Positions 17,063 through 30,149 are shown, counted from the stretch's first letter. The stretch: DNA of 64,000 nucleotides from Bacteroides reticulotermitis JCM 10512 (GCF_000517545.1 NZ_BAIV01000005.1:145801-209800), one strand, 5' to 3'. Notes: generated by a model not told the origin, from the sequence alone. Made by a program: numbers and translations.

Positions 17063-20000
17063 ATGTCTTCAACTACTGAAAATCAAAGAGTTAATTTTGC
17101 TTCAACTAAGAATCCGCTGGAATATCCGGATTTCCTGGAAGTACAATTGAAGTCATTCCAAGACTTTCTACAATTAGATACCTTACCTGAAAAGCGTAAG
17201 AACGAAGGATTGTACAAAGTGTTTGCTGAAAACTTCCCCATTGCCGACACAAGAAATAATTTTGTTCTTGAGTTTTTGGATTACTATATTGATCCGCCGC
17301 GTTATACCATTGATGATTGTATAGAGCGTGGGCTTACTTATAGTGTTCCCTTAAAAGCAAAACTTAAGCTTTACTGTACCGATCCGGATCACGAGGATTT
17401 CGATACTGTAATCCAGGATGTATTCCTTGGTCCAATTCCGTATATGACAGATAAAGCAACTTTTGTCATTAATGGTGCCGAACGCGTGGTTGTTTCGCAA
17501 CTTCACCGTTCTCCAGGCGTTTTCTTTGGCCAAAGCGTACACGCTAATGGTACAAAGCTTTATTCGGCTCGTATTATTCCATTCAAAGGTTCGTGGATTG
17601 AGTTTGCAACCGATATCAATAACGTGATGTATGCGTACATCGACCGGAAGAAAAAACTACCCGTAACAACCTTGTTGCGTGCTATCGGATTTGAAAACGA
17701 TAAAGATATTCTTGAGATTTTTAACCTGGCTGAAGATGTTAAGGTTAATAAGACAAATCTGAAGAAAGTGCTCGGTCGTAAACTGGCAGCACGTGTTTTG
17801 AAAACTTGGATAGAAGATTTTGTTGATGAGGATACCGGTGAGGTAGTTTCTATCGAGCGTAACGAAGTTATCATCGATCGTGAAACCGTACTGGAGGAAG
17901 ACCATGTAGCTGAAATTCTAGAATCGGGTGTTCAGACAATTCTTCTGCATAAGGAGGAACCGAATCAGTCCGATTATTCAATTATATATAATACGCTTCA
18001 GAAAGACCCGAGTAACTCTGAGAAAGAGGCTGTGCTTTACATTTACCGTCAGTTGCGTAATGCAGACCCGGCAGATGATGCAAGTGCTCGTGAGGTTATC
18101 AACAACCTGTTCTTCTCTGAAAAAAGATATGACCTTGGTGATGTAGGCCGTTACAGAATCAATAAGAAATTGAACTTGACGACTGAAATGGATGTACGCG
18201 TTCTCACAAAGGAGGATATTATTGAAATTATCAAATATCTGATTGAGTTGATTAACTCAAAAGCAGATGTAGATGATATCGACCACTTGAGCAACCGTCG
18301 TGTTCGTACAGTAGGCGAACAGCTTTCTAACCAGTTTGCTGTCGGACTTGCTCGTATGTCACGTACAATTCGTGAGCGTATGAACGTTCGCGATAATGAA
18401 GTATTTACACCAATCGATTTGATTAATGCGAAGACTATCTCTTCCGTAATTAATTCATTCTTTGGTACAAATGCTTTGTCGCAGTTTATGGACCAGACAA
18501 ACCCGTTGGCGGAAATTACGCACAAACGCCGTATGTCTGCTCTAGGTCCTGGTGGACTTTCTCGTGAACGTGCCGGATTTGAGGTTCGTGACGTACACTA
18601 TACACACTATGGCCGTCTTTGCCCAATTGAAACACCGGAAGGTCCGAATATTGGTTTGATCTCTTCATTGTGTGTCTTTGCGAAGATCAATGACCTAGGG
18701 TTTATCGAAACTCCTTATCGCAAGGTGGAGAGTGGTAAAGTAGACCTTACTGAAAAGGGGTTAATCTACTTAACCGCTGAAGAAGAAGAAGATAAAGTTA
18801 TTGCTCAGGGGAATGCTCCGCTGAATGATGACGGTACATTTGTACGTATGCGTGTTAAGTCTCGTCAAGATGCAGACTTCCCGGTTGTAGAACCATCGGA
18901 AGTAGACTTGATGGACGTTGCTCCTCAGCAGATTGCTTCAATTGCGGCTTCTTTGATTCCGTTCCTCGAACATGATGATGCGAACCGTGCGCTGATGGGC
19001 TCGAACATGATGCGTCAGGCAGTTCCATTGTTGCGGAGTGAAGCTCCAATCGTTGGTACAGGTATTGAACACCAATTGGTGAGAGATTCACGTACGCAAA
19101 TTACAGCGGAAGGCGATGGGGTTATTGAATATGTCGATGCGACAACTATTCGTATTTTGTATGATCGTTCAGAAGATGAAGAGTTTGTAAGCTTTGAACC
19201 TGCTCTGAAAGAATACAGAATTCCGAAGTTCCGCAAGACAAACCAGAACATGACCATTGACTTGCGCCCTATTTGTGCGGAAGGACAACGTGTAAGCAAA
19301 GGCGATATTTTAACTGAAGGCTATTCTACTGAGAATGGAGAATTGGCGTTGGGTAAAAACTTGCTGGTTGCATACATGCCTTGGAAAGGTTACAACTATG
19401 AGGATGCAATTGTATTGAACGAACGCGTAGTTCGCGAAGACTTGTTGACTTCTGTTCACGTTGAAGAATACTCGCTTGAAGTTCGTGAAACGAAGCGAGG
19501 TATGGAAGAATTGACTTCTGATATTCCGAACGTAAGTGAAGAAGCAACTAAGGATCTGGACGAAAACGGTATCGTAAGAATCGGTGCTCGTATTCAACCG
19601 GGTGATATTATGATTGGTAAGATTACGCCGAAAGGTGAATCTGATCCATCTCCGGAAGAAAAACTACTTCGTGCCATCTTCGGTGATAAAGCCGGTGATG
19701 TGAAAGATGCTTCCTTAAAAGCTTCTCCTTCTTTGAAAGGTGTAGTGATTGATAAGAAGTTATTCTCGCGTGTGGTCAAGAACCGTAGCTCGAAGTTAGC
19801 TGATAAGGCATTGCTTCCGAAAATAGATGATGAATTCGAATCACAGGTAGCTGACCTGAAACGTATCTTGGTTAAGAAGTTGGTAAGTCTGACAGAAGGA
19901 AAGCCTTCTCAAGGAGTTAAAGACTATTTAGGTGCCGAGGTCATTGCTAAGGGTGCGAAATTCACTGTTTCTGATTTCGATACTTTCGACTTTACCGCTA

Positions 20001-20873
20001 TTCAACTGAGTGGCTGGACGAGCGATGAGCGTGCGAATAGTATGATTCGTGACTTGATCATGAATTATATCAAAAAATATAAAGAACTGGATGCTGAACT
20101 GAAGCGTAAGAAGTTTGCGATCACGATTGGTGATGAACTTCCCGCCGGTATCATTCAGATGGCTAAAGTATATATTGCCAAGAAACGTAAGATTGGTGTA
20201 GGTGATAAGATGGCTGGTCGCACGGTAACAAGGTATTGTATCGCGTATTGTACGTCAGGAAGATATGCCGTTCTTGCCCGATGGTACTCCGGTAGACATT
20301 GTGCTGAATCCGTTGGGTGTACCTTCTCGTATGAACATTGGACAGATCTTTGAAGCTGTACTGGGCCGTGCCGGTAAAACTTTGGGTGTGAAATTTGCCA
20401 CGCCAATTTTTGACGGTGCTACCATGGAAGACTTGGATGTGTGGACTGATAAAGCTGGTTTACCTCGTTATTGCAAAACATACTTATGTGATGGAGGATC
20501 GGGTGAACAGTTTGACCAACCTGCTACTGTAGGTGTAACTTATATGTTGAAGTTAGGCCACATGGTTGAAGACAAGATGCATGCTCGTTCTATAGGTCCG
20601 TACTCTTTGATCACCCAGCAACCACTTGGTGGTAAGGCGCAATTTGGTGGTCAGCGCTTCGGAGAAATGGAGGTATGGGCACTCGAAGGTTTTGGAGCCG
20701 CTCATATCTTGCAAGAAATCTTGACTATTAAGTCTGACGATGTGATTGGACGCTCGAAGGCTTATGAAGCGATCGTGAAGGGTGAACCAATGCCACAACC
20801 TGGTATTCCGGAATCTTTGAACGTATTGTTACATGAGTTGAGAGGTCTTGGACTAAGCGTCAACCTCGAATAA
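17063..20873 (+). CDS. rpoB: DNA-directed RNA polymerase beta subunit, frame broken near 20225-20235
   Basis: Catalytic RNA polymerase subunit. The first 1057 or so residues read normally, with the rifampicin region ([20 protein letters not shown]) and [14 protein letters not shown]. At 20222-20235 two bases are missing: CGC-CAC is one C short and AAG-GGT one G short, turning MAGRHGNKGIVSRIV into nonsense with an early stop; the correct frame resumes at [15 protein letters not shown] and continues to the natural end. Adding two bases gives 1270 residues, normal for Bacteroides RpoB. The gene is essential, so I call this a sequence error. Confidence 0.96.
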
Positions 20874-20885
20874 TTAACAAACTGA

Positions 20886-20984
20886 GAAATGAAAATTGAA
20901 AATGAAAAACGAATTTGGTTTTAGTTTGCAGTTTTCATTTCGCTGGTTTTTTAATTTTTAGTTTTTAATTTTCCATTTTCAATT
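20886..20984 (+). repeat. Nested inverted repeats in the rpoB-rpoC spacer
   Basis: GAAATGAAAA (20886-20895) is perfectly inverted at TTTTCATTTC (20932-20941), and AATTGAAAATG (20894-20904) is perfectly inverted at CATTTTCAATT (20974-20984). The two 5' arms overlap by two bases, so the RNA could adopt alternative folds. The whole 120-bp spacer is A/T-rich. It may be a dispersed intergenic repeat or a control element for rpoC. Confidence 0.6.
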
Positions 20985-20995
20985 AAATATAGAGT

Positions 20996-23900
20996 ATGGC
21001 TTTTAGAAAAGAAAATAAGTCGAAGAGTAATTTCTCGAAGATCTCAATTGGACTGGCTTCTCCGGAAGAAATTCTAGAGAATTCGAGTGGTGAAGTTTTG
21101 AAGCCTGAAACCATCAATTACCGTACTTACAAGCCTGAGCGTGATGGCTTATTCTGCGAGCGCATCTTTGGTCCGATCAAGGACTATGAGTGCCATTGTG
21201 GTAAGTATAAGCGTATTCGCTATAAAGGTATTGTATGCGACCGTTGCGGTGTGGAAGTTACCGAGAAGAAGGTACGTCGCGAACGTATGGGGCATATTCA
21301 GCTAGTTGTGCCTGTAGCACATATCTGGTATTTCCGTTCGCTTCCCAATAAAATAGGTTACTTGCTGGGAGTGCCAACAAAGAAACTGGATTCTATCATA
21401 TATTACGAACGCTATGTCGTGATTCAGGCGGGTGTAAAGGCTGAAGACGGAGTAGCTGAATTTGATTTGCTTTCTGAAGAAGAATATCTGGATATTTTGG
21501 ATACACTTCCGAAAGATAATCAATACCTGGAAGATACAGATCCTAACAAATTCATCGCTAAGATGGGTGCAGAGGCTATTTATGATTTATTAGCCCGTCT
21601 GGATTTGGATGTACTGTCTTATGATTTGCGTCACCGTGCCAGCAATGACACATCGCAACAGCGTAAGAATGAGGCATTGAAACGTCTGCAGGTAGTAGAA
21701 TCGTTCCGTGCTTCACGTGGGCGTAATAAACCTGAATGGATGATTGTACGTATTGTACCGGTTATTCCGCCGGAATTGCGTCCATTGGTTCCATTGGATG
21801 GTGGCCGTTTTGCCACTTCCGACTTGAATGATCTCTACCGTCGGGTAATTATTCGTAATAACCGTCTGAAGCGATTGATCGAGATTAAGGCACCTGAAGT
21901 GATCTTGCGTAATGAGAAACGTATGCTTCAGGAATCAGTTGACTCACTGTTTGATAACTCACGTAAATCAAGCGCAGTGAAAACAGATGCCAACCGCCCA
22001 CTGAAATCTTTATCTGATAGTTTGAAAGGAAAGCAAGGACGCTTCCGTCAGAACTTATTAGGTAAGCGTGTGGACTATTCTGCACGTTCGGTAATTGTCG
22101 TTGGCCCGGAATTGAAAATGGGAGAATGTGGTATTCCAACGTTAATGGCTGCTGAACTTTACAAACCTTTTATCATCCGTAAGTTGATAGAACGTGGTAT
22201 TGTTAAGACTGTGAAATCTGCAAAGAAGATTGTAGATCGCAAAGAAGCGGTTATCTGGGATATTCTTGAGCATGTGATGAAGGGACATCCGGTCTTGTTA
22301 AACCGTGCCCCGACACTTCACCGCTTAGGTATTCAGGCATTCCAGCCTAAAATGATTGAAGGTAAGGCTATTCAGTTACACCCGTTGGCTTGTACGGCAT
22401 TTAATGCTGACTTTGACGGTGACCAGATGGCTGTTCACTTGCCTTTGAGTAATGAAGCTATTCTTGAAGCTCAAATGTTGATGCTTCAATCACATAATAT
22501 TCTGAATCCGGCGAATGGTGCGCCGATTACCGTACCTGCACAGGATATGGTTCTCGGATTATACTATATCACAAAACTACGTTTTGGCGCTAAAGGTGAA
22601 GGTTTGACTTTCTACGGCCCGGAAGAAGCTCTGATTGCTACAATGAAGGTAGAGTGGATATTCATGCTCCAGTAAAAGTTGTAGTGAAAGACCTTGATGA
22701 GAATGGCGAAATTGTAGATATTATGCGCGAAACATCTGTTGGACGTGTAATTGTGAACGAAATTGTACCGCCTGAAGCAGGATATATCAACGAGATTATT
22801 TCCAAGAAATCACTACGCGATATCATTAGTAATGTTATTAAAGTGTGTGGTGTTGCCAAAGCTGCTGACTTCTTGGATGGTATCAAGAATCTGGGTTATC
22901 AAACCGCATTTAAGGGCGGTCTGTCCTTCAACTTAGGTGATATCATTATTCCGGAGGAGAAAGAAAAACTCGTTCAAAAAGGATATGATGAAGTTGAGCA
23001 GGTCGTGAACAACTATAACATGGGTTTCATTACCAATAATGAACGTTATAATCAGGTAATTGATATCTGGACGCATGTGAACTCAGAATTATCGAATATT
23101 TTGATGAAGACTATTTCATCGGATGATCAAGGATTCAACTCTGTGTATATGATGTTGGATTCTGGAGCTCGTGGTTCTAAAGAACAGATTCGTCAGTTGT
23201 CCGGTATGCGTGGTTTGATGGCTAAACCGCAAAAAGCAGGTGCTGAAGGCGGACAGATTATTGAAAACCCTATTTTGTCGAACTTTAAAGAGGGACTTTC
23301 CGTGTTGGAGTACTTTATCTCTACCCACGGTGCTCGTAAAGGTTTGGCGGATACAGCGTTGAAAACAGCGGATGCGGGTTATTTGACTCGTCGTCTGGTT
23401 GACGTTTCTCACGACGTAATTATTACGGAAGAGGACTGTGGAACACTTCGTGGTTTAGTATGTGCTGACTTGAAAAACAATGATGAGGTTATTGCTACAC
23501 TATACGAACGTATCTTAGGTCGTGTTTCCGTTCATGATATTATTCATCCGACTACTGGTGAACTATTGGTTACTGGCGGAGAAGAGATCACGGAAGAAGT
23601 TGCTAAGAAAATTCAAAACTCTCCGATTGAGAGTGTGGAAATCCGCTCTGTATTGACTTGCGAATCGAAGAAGGGAGTTTGTGCTAAGTGTTACGGACGT
23701 AACCTGGCTACAAGCCGAATGGTTCAGAAAGGTGAAGCAGTTGGTGTTATTGCCGCTCAATCTATTGGTGAGCCGGGTACACAGTTGACTCTGCGTACTT
23801 TCCACGCCGGTGGTACTGCTGCAAATATTGCAGCTAATGCTACAATCATTGCTAAGAATGATTCCCGTCTGGAATTTGAAGAGCTTCGTACGGTAGACAC

Positions 23901-25278
23901 GGTTGATGGATCAGGACAAGCAGCAAAAGCAGTAGTAGGCCGTTTGGCTGAAGTTCGCTTTGTGGATGTAAATACTGGAATCGTTCTTTCTACGCATAAT
24001 GTGCCTTACGGATCTACCTTATATGTATCCGATGGAGATTTGGTTGAAAGAGATCAATTGATAGCCAAGTGGGACCCATTTAATGCGGTTATTATCAGTG
24101 AAGCAACTGGTAAGATCGAATTTGAAGGTGTTGTTGAGAATGTGACCTATAAAGTAGAGTCTGATGAAGCAACAGGTCTTCGTGAAATTATCATCATTGA
24201 ATCTAAAGATAAGACCAAGGTTCCTTCTGCTCATATATTCTCTGAAGCAGGCGAACTGATTCGTACATATAACTTGCCGGTAGGTGGTCACGTTATTGTA
24301 GAGAATGGCCAGAAGGTAAAAGCGGGTGAAGTAATTGTGAAGATCCCGCGTGCAGTAGGTAAGGCGGGTGACATTACGGGTGGTCTTCCTCGTGTTACGG
24401 AATTATTTGAAGCACGTAACCCATCCAATCCGGCAGTCGTATCTGAAATCGATGGTGAGGTTGCAATGGGTAAGATTAAGCGCGGTAACCGTGAGATCAT
24501 TGTTACTTCCAAGACTGGTGAGGTGAAGAAGTATTTAGTTGCATTGTCTAAACAGATTCTGGTACAGGAAAACGACTATGTACGTGCTGGTACTCCATTA
24601 TCTGATGGTGCGACTACACCTGCTGACATCTTGGCTATTAAAGGCCCTACAGCTGTACAAGAATATATTGTAAATGAAGTACAGGATGTATACCGTCTAC
24701 AAGGTGTGAAGATCAATGATAAGCACTTTGAGATTATCGTTCGTCAGATGATGCGTAAGGTACAGATTGAAGAGCCGGGCGACACTCGTTTCTTGGAACA
24801 GCAAGTGGTAGATAAACTTGAGTTCATGGAAGAGAACGATCGTGTTTGGGGCAAGAAAGTTGTGCTGGATGCAGGTGATTCTCAGAACTTACTGCGTGGT
24901 CAGATTGTAACTGCCCGTAAGTTGCGTGATGAGAATAGTATGCTGAAGCGCCGTGACTTGAAACCGATTGAGGTTCGTGATGCTGTTGCAGCCACGTCTA
25001 CTCAGATACTTCAAGGTATTACTCGTGCTGCTTTGCAGACATCTAGCTTTATGTCAGCTGCTTCTTTCCAGGAAACAACGAAAGTACTTAACGAAGCTGC
25101 TATTAATGGTAAGATCGATAAGCTGGAAGGTATGAAGGAGAATGTGATCTGTGGACATTTAATCCCTGCAGGTACTGGACAACGTGAATTTGAAAAAATT
25201 ATAGTCGGCTCTAAAGAGGAGTATGATCGGATCTTGGCTAACAAGAAAACGGTACTTGACTACAATGAAGTAGAATAA
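20996..25278 (+). CDS. rpoC: DNA-directed RNA polymerase beta' subunit, frame broken near 22640
   Basis: Beta' subunit carrying the active-site magnesium: [12 protein letters not shown] (near 483). An N-terminal zinc-binding cluster ([20 protein letters not shown] in part) and a second one ([22 protein letters not shown]) are present. At about 22638-22641 GCT-TAC is one T short, giving a stop at 22672-22674; the other frame continues as [15 protein letters not shown]. Restoring one base yields 1427 residues, the length usual in Bacteroides. Essential and single-copy, so a sequence error is by far the likeliest reading. Confidence 0.96.
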
Positions 25279-25300
25279 TACAATTCAATTGACTATATGA

Positions 25301-25344
25301 AAGAGGAGTGATTGTCGCATGCGACATTCGCTCCTCTTTTTTTT
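25301..25344 (+). terminator. Strong terminator after rpoC
   Basis: AAGAGGAG (25301-25308) pairs with CTCCTCTT (25331-25338), with an inner GTCGC/GCGAC stem, and is followed by a long T-run. Ends the rpoBC transcript. Confidence 0.88.
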
Positions 25345-25484
25345 GAATATTTTTTTTAAGCGCACTTACTTTGTTGTCCGCTTGCTAGGGCTTTCTGTCT
25401 GTTTGGAAAACACCGCGGTATAAAACGTGTGATATTCAGAAAAAATGTGTTATTTTGCAGAATAACTTTTAAACGAATTAAGAC

Positions 25485-25793
25485 ATGGATGATCAATCTA
25501 ACAATGGACAACTTCAAATTGAATTAAAAGAAGATGTAGCTCAAGGTACATACGCTAATTTGGCTATAATCACTCACTCTAGTTCCGAGTTTATTCTGGA
25601 CTTTGTAAGAGTTATGCCGGGCGTTCCCAAAGCCGGTGTGCAGTCGCGTATAATTGTAGCTCCTGAACATGCAAAAAGATTGTTGCGTGCATTAGAAGAT
25701 AATATCGCAAAATATGAGCAAGTGTTCGGTAAAATCCGCACATCTGACGAGCAATCATTCCCGCCGATTGGGGGAATACAGGGAGAGGCGTAA
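25485..25793 (+). CDS. DUF3467 domain protein
   Basis: A 102-residue protein of the DUF3467 family, found near rpoC/rpsL in many Bacteroidetes. The sequence begins acidic (IELKEDVAQGTYANLAII), has the conserved EFILDFVRVMPG and APEHAKRLLRALEDNI stretches, and no signal peptide or membrane helix. Function is unknown. It has a near-consensus -7 (TTATTTTG, 25450-25457) and is isolated between the rpoC terminator and the rpsL promoter. Confidence 0.85.
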   Translation: MDDQSNNGQLQIELKEDVAQGTYANLAIITHSSSEFILDFVRVMPGVPKAGVQSRIIVAPEHAKRLLRALEDNIAKYEQVFGKIRTSDEQSFPPIGGIQGEA

Positions 25794-25837
25794 ATTAGAT
25801 GTGCAAACTTTAAAAAATAAAAAATAAACGTAGTGCA

Positions 25838-25867
25838 TTGATTATTCAAATATTATTCGTATTTTTG
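25838..25867 (+). promoter_or_regulatory. Promoter of the rpsL-rpsG-fusA operon
   Basis: TTG (25838-25840), 19 bp, TATTTTTG (25860-25867). It leaves a leader of about 60 bases that is almost pure A/T before rpsL. Confidence 0.75.
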
Positions 25868-25931
25868 CAGCCCAAAATGTATACTTACGAAATTAATATA
25901 AACAATAATATAAATTAAAAAAAGAATTAAA

Positions 25932-26336
25932 ATGCCTACAATTCAGCAATTAGTAAGAAAAGGACGCGAAGTGCTGGTGGAGAAAAGTAAATCTCCAGCC
26001 TTGGATTCATGTCCTCAACGACGTGGCGTTTGCGTGAGAGTATATACTACTACTCCGAAGAAACCGAACTCAGCAATGCGTAAAGTTGCCCGTGTACGTT
26101 TGACTAACCAGAAAGAGGTGAACTCTTACATCCCAGGAGAAGGACACAACTTGCAGGAACACTCCATCGTATTGGTGCGTGGTGGTCGTGTAAAAGACCT
26201 TCCGGGTGTGCGTTATCATATCGTACGTGGTACACTTGATACAGCTGGTGTTGCCGGACGTACTCAAAGACGTTCTAAATATGGAGCTAAGCGCCCGAAA
26301 CCAGGTCAACCAGCTGCTCCTGCTAAGAAGAAATAA
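25932..26336 (+). CDS. rpsL: 30S ribosomal protein S12
   Basis: 134-residue S12, which lines the decoding centre. The streptomycin-related segment [14 protein letters not shown] and the [13 protein letters not shown] motif with the usually methylthiolated Asp are present. The lysine equivalent to E. coli K42 is retained in the PKKPNS segment, so no classic resistance change is seen. First gene of the str operon. Confidence 0.98.
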   Translation: MPTIQQLVRKGREVLVEKSKSPALDSCPQRRGVCVRVYTTTPKKPNSAMRKVARVRLTNQKEVNSYIPGEGHNLQEHSIVLVRGGRVKDLPGVRYHIVRGTLDTAGVAGRTQRRSKYGAKRPKPGQPAAPAKKK

Positions 26337-26476
26337 GAATAATCTAATTTAATTTTAAGTAATAACTTTCGTTTTAGTTTGTTGGAGATGCTAATAGGTT
26401 GAGTAAATTCTCCGGAGGGAGAGTTGAAGAAGTCAAGAAGTAGACAACCAAGAACAAAAACATTATTTTCAAACAA

Positions 26477-26952
26477 ATGAGAAAAGCAAAACCAAAAAAA
26501 CGCGTGATTCTTCCGGATCCCGTGTTTAATGATCAAAAAGTTTCTAAGTTTGTAAACCATCTTATGTATGATGCAAGAAAAATACATCATATGAGATTTT
26601 TTATGCCGCTTTGGAAACTGTGAAGGCAAAACTTTCTAATGAGGAAAAAACGCCTCTTGAGATCTGGAAAAAGGCTTTGGATAATGTAACTCCGCAAGTG
26701 GAAGTAAAATCTCGCCGTGTGGGTGGGGCTACTTTCCAAGTTCCTACCGAAATCCGCCCAGACCGTAAAGAATCAGTTTCTATGAAGAACCTGATTATGT
26801 ATGCTCGTAAAAGAGGAGGTAAATCAATGGCTGATAAATTGGCTGCTGAGATTATGGATGCTTTTAATGAGCAAGGTGGCGCGTTCAAACGTAAAGAGGA
26901 TATGCACAGAATGGCTGAAGCAAATCGTGCTTTTGCACATTTCAGATTCTAA
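26477..26952 (+). CDS. rpsG: 30S ribosomal protein S7, frame broken near 26571
   Basis: S7 nucleates assembly of the 30S head and contacts E-site tRNA. Translation from ATG 26477 gives [19 protein letters not shown] and HLMYD, then one G is missing at 26571 (GAT-GGC), after which the right frame continues as KNTSYEIF to [10 protein letters not shown]. With the base restored the protein is 158 residues, normal for Bacteroidetes. Essential gene, hence a probable sequence error. Confidence 0.95.
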
Positions 26953-27007
26953 TACTATAAGCTAAATACTATATAATTTAAGAACTTAAGGTAAAGGAAT
27001 TTATAAA

Positions 27008-29124
27008 ATGGCAAAGCAAGATTTACATTTGACGCGTAATATCGGTATCATGCTCATATTGATGCCGGAAAAACAACAACTTCTGAGCGTATTCTTTATT
27101 ATACAGGATTAACTCATAAGATTGGTGAAACTCATGACGGTTCCGCTACCATGGACTGGATGGCTCAGGAACAGGAGCGTGGTATTACTATCACGTCTGC
27201 TGCAACTACTACCAGATGGAAGTATGCCGGTGATATTTATAAAATCAACCTGATTGACACCCCAGGACACGTTGACTTTACTGCTGAAGTAGAGCGTTCA
27301 TTGCGTGTGTTGGATGGTGCTGTTGCTACATATTGTGCAGTAGGTGGTGTAGAACCACAGTCTGAAACAGTTTGGCGTCAGGCTGATAAATATAACGTAC
27401 CTCGTATCGGTTATGTAAATAAGATGGACCGTTCGGGTGCTAACTTCTTTGAAGTTGTGCGCCAGATGAAGGATATCTTAGGTGCAAACCCATGTCCGAT
27501 TGTTGTTCCTATCGGTGCTGAAGAAACTTTCAAAGGTTTGGTCGATTTGATCAAGATGAAAGCTATCTACTGGCATGATGAAACAATGGGTGCTGATTAT
27601 GACGTGGAAGAAATCCCAGCTGATCTTGTTGAAGAAGCAAACGAGTGGAGAGATAAGATGCTTGAAAAAGTAGCTGAATTTGACGATGCGTTGATGGAAA
27701 AATATTTCGATGATCCTTCTACTATTACTGAAGAAGAAGTATTGAGAGCTCTCCGCAATGCAACTGTTCAAATGGCAATCGTTCCAATGTTGTGTGGTTC
27801 TTCTTTCAAGAATAAAGGTGTTCAGACATTGCTGAACTACGTTTGTGCCTTCTTACCTTCACCGCTTGATACGGAGAATGTAATAGGAACAAATCCTGAT
27901 ACTGGTGCAGAAGAAGATCGTAAACCGTCTGAAGATGAAAAAACTTCAGCTTTGGCGTTTAAGATTGCAACTGACCCTTATGTAGGTCGTTTGACTTTCT
28001 TCCGTGTATATTCAGGTAAAGTAGAAGCAGGAACTTATATCTATAATACTCGCTCTGAAAAGAAAGAACGTGTTTCTCGCTTATTTCAGATGCATTCCAA
28101 TAAGCAGAATCCTGTTGACGTAATTAGCGCAGGTGATATTGGTGCGGGCGTTGGTTTTAAAGATATCCGCACAGGTGATACTCTGTGTGATGAATCGTTC
28201 CCGATTGTCTTGGAATCTATGGACTTCCCAGAACCGGTTATCGGTATTGCGGTAGAGCCTAAGACTCAGAAAGATATGGATAAACTTGCTAACGGACTTG
28301 CAAAGTTGGCAGAGGAAGATCCTACATTTACAGTGAAAACTGACGAACAGACAGGACAAACAGTAATTTCCGGTATGGGTGAACTACACTTGGATATTAT
28401 TATTGACCGTTTGAAACGTGAATTTAAGGTAGAATGTAACCAAGGTAAACCACAGGTTAACTATAAAGAAGCTATCACTAAGACAGTTGACTTACGTGAA
28501 GTGTATAAGAAGCAATCTGGTGGACGTGGTAAATTTGCTGATATCATCGTTAAGATTGGTCCAGTAGATAGCGACTTTACGCTGGGAGGTTTGCAGTTTA
28601 TCGATGAAGTTAAGGGAGGTAATATTCCAAAAGAATTTATTCCTTCTGTGCAGAAAGGTTTTCAATCTGCAATGAAAAATGGTGTATTGGCAGGCTATCC
28701 GTTAGATTCAATGAAAGTTGTTTTGGTTGATGGATCGTTCCACCCCGTTGACTCTGACCAGTTATCTTTTGAGATTTGTGCAATTCAAGCTTACAGAAGC
28801 GCTTGTGCTAAGGCTGGTCCGGTTTTGATGGAACCCATCATGAAGTTGGAGGTTGTTACTCCGGAAGAAAACATGGGTGATGTAATCGGTGACTTGAATA
28901 AACGTCGTGGACAGGTAGAAGGAATGGAATCCAGTCGCTCTGGTGCTCGTATTGTTAAAGCCTTAGTGCCACTAGCTGAAATGTTTGGCTATGTAACAGC
29001 CTTGCGTACGATTACTTCAGGACGTGCAACGTCTTCTATGACTTACTCTCATCATGCTCAAGTATCCTCTTCTATCGCGAAAGCAGTATTAGAAGAAGTG
29101 AAAGGACGTGCTGATTTACTCTAA
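27008..29124 (+). CDS. fusA: Elongation factor G, frame broken near 27051
   Basis: Translocase GTPase in the str operon. The start [15 protein letters not shown] at 27008 is followed by a lost G (ATG-GCT, about 27051); the right frame continues as [18 protein letters not shown], the G1 loop, then DTPGH (G3), NKMD (G4) and domains II-V to GRADLL. Restored length is 705 residues, normal for EF-G. A reading that begins only at the internal ATG 27151 would lose the P-loop and cannot be right. Confidence 0.96.
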
Positions 29125-29132
29125 AAAATGAT

Positions 29133-29170
29133 AGCAGCAGGCTAGCGAATGACTCTTAGCCTGCCGCTTT
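29133..29170 (+). terminator. Terminator after fusA
   Basis: GCAGGCTA (29137-29144) pairs with TAGCCTGC (29157-29164) followed by CGCTTTATTTT. Separates the str genes from the S10 operon, though some read-through is likely because no strong promoter is obvious before rpsJ. Confidence 0.65.
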
Positions 29171-29207
29171 ATTTTATTCATATATTATACTCAATAAAAA
29201 ACAGACA

Positions 29208-29513
29208 ATGAGTCAGAAAATTAGAATTAAATTGAAATCTTACGACCACAATTTGGTTGACAAGTCAGCTGAGAAGATTGTGAGAACTGTAAAAGCTACA
29301 GGTGCTATTGTAAGTGGGCCGATTCCTCTCCCCACGCACAAGCGTATCTTTACTGTAAACCGTTCGACTTTTGTTAACAAGAAGTCTCGCGAACAATTTG
29401 AATTATCCTCTTACAAGAGGCTGATTGACATCTATAGCTCAACTGCTAAAACTGTTGATGCTTTGATGAAATTGGAGTTGCCGAGTGGTGTGGAAGTGGA
29501 AATTAAAGTTTGA
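29208..29513 (+). CDS. rpsJ: 30S ribosomal protein S10
   Basis: 101-residue S10 (also the NusE partner of NusG). Signature [17 protein letters not shown] near residues 38-54. First gene of the S10-spc-alpha run. Ends 18 bp before rplC. Confidence 0.97.
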   Translation: MSQKIRIKLKSYDHNLVDKSAEKIVRTVKATGAIVSGPIPLPTHKRIFTVNRSTFVNKKSREQFELSSYKRLIDIYSSTAKTVDALMKLELPSGVEVEIKV

Positions 29514-29531
29514 TAATTAAAAATTAGTGAA

Positions 29532-30149
29532 ATGCCAGGATTATTAGGAAAAAAAATCGGAATGACATCCGTTTTCAGTGCCGATGGTAAAAATGTACCA
29601 TGCACTGTTATCGAAGCAGGTCCTTGTGTTGTTACTCAAGTAAAGACTGTTGAAAAAGATGGCTATACAGCTGTACAGTTGGGCTTCCAAGACAAAAAGG
29701 AGAAGCATACAACTAAACCGTTGATGGGTCATTTCAAAAGAGCAGGAGTAACGCCAAAGAGACACTTGGCTGAGTTCAAGGAATTTGAAGCAGAGCTGAA
29801 TCTGGGTGATACTGTTACTGTAGAACTATTCAATGACGCTACTTTTGTAGATGTAGTTGGTACTTCTAAAGGTAAGGGTTTCCAAGGTGTAGTTAAAAGA
29901 CATGGTTTTGGTGGTGTAGGACAAGCTACTCACGGACAGCATAACCGTGCTCGTAAACCGGGATCTATTGGAGCTTGTTCTTATCCTGCAAAAGTATTCA
30001 AAGGAATGCGCATGGGTGGACAACTTGGTGGTGACAGAGTAACTGTTCAGAATTTGCAAGTATTAAAAGTAATCGCGGAACACAACCTTCTTTTGATTAA
30101 AGGTTCTATCCCTGGTTGCAAAGGTTCAATCGTTTTAATTGAGAAATAA
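29532..30149 (+). CDS. rplC: 50S ribosomal protein L3
   Basis: 205-residue L3, an early assembly protein near the peptidyl-transferase centre. Begins [15 protein letters not shown] and contains the [20 protein letters not shown] loop segment that reaches into the centre. The stop overlaps the rplD start by one base (TAATG), indicating translational coupling. Confidence 0.98.
   Translation: MPGLLGKKIGMTSVFSADGKNVPCTVIEAGPCVVTQVKTVEKDGYTAVQLGFQDKKEKHTTKPLMGHFKRAGVTPKRHLAEFKEFEAELNLGDTVTVELFNDATFVDVVGTSKGKGFQGVVKRHGFGGVGQATHGQHNRARKPGSIGACSYPAKVFKGMRMGGQLGGDRVTVQNLQVLKVIAEHNLLLIKGSIPGCKGSIVLIEK

Noticed and set aside
20200..20280. Programmed frameshift in rpoB
   Set aside because: No slippery sequence or downstream stem; two separate bases are missing, and similar losses occur in other genes. 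Sequence error explains all.
27151..29124. EF-G variant lacking the P-loop
   Set aside because: The missing N-terminus is present in another frame just upstream; one base restores it.
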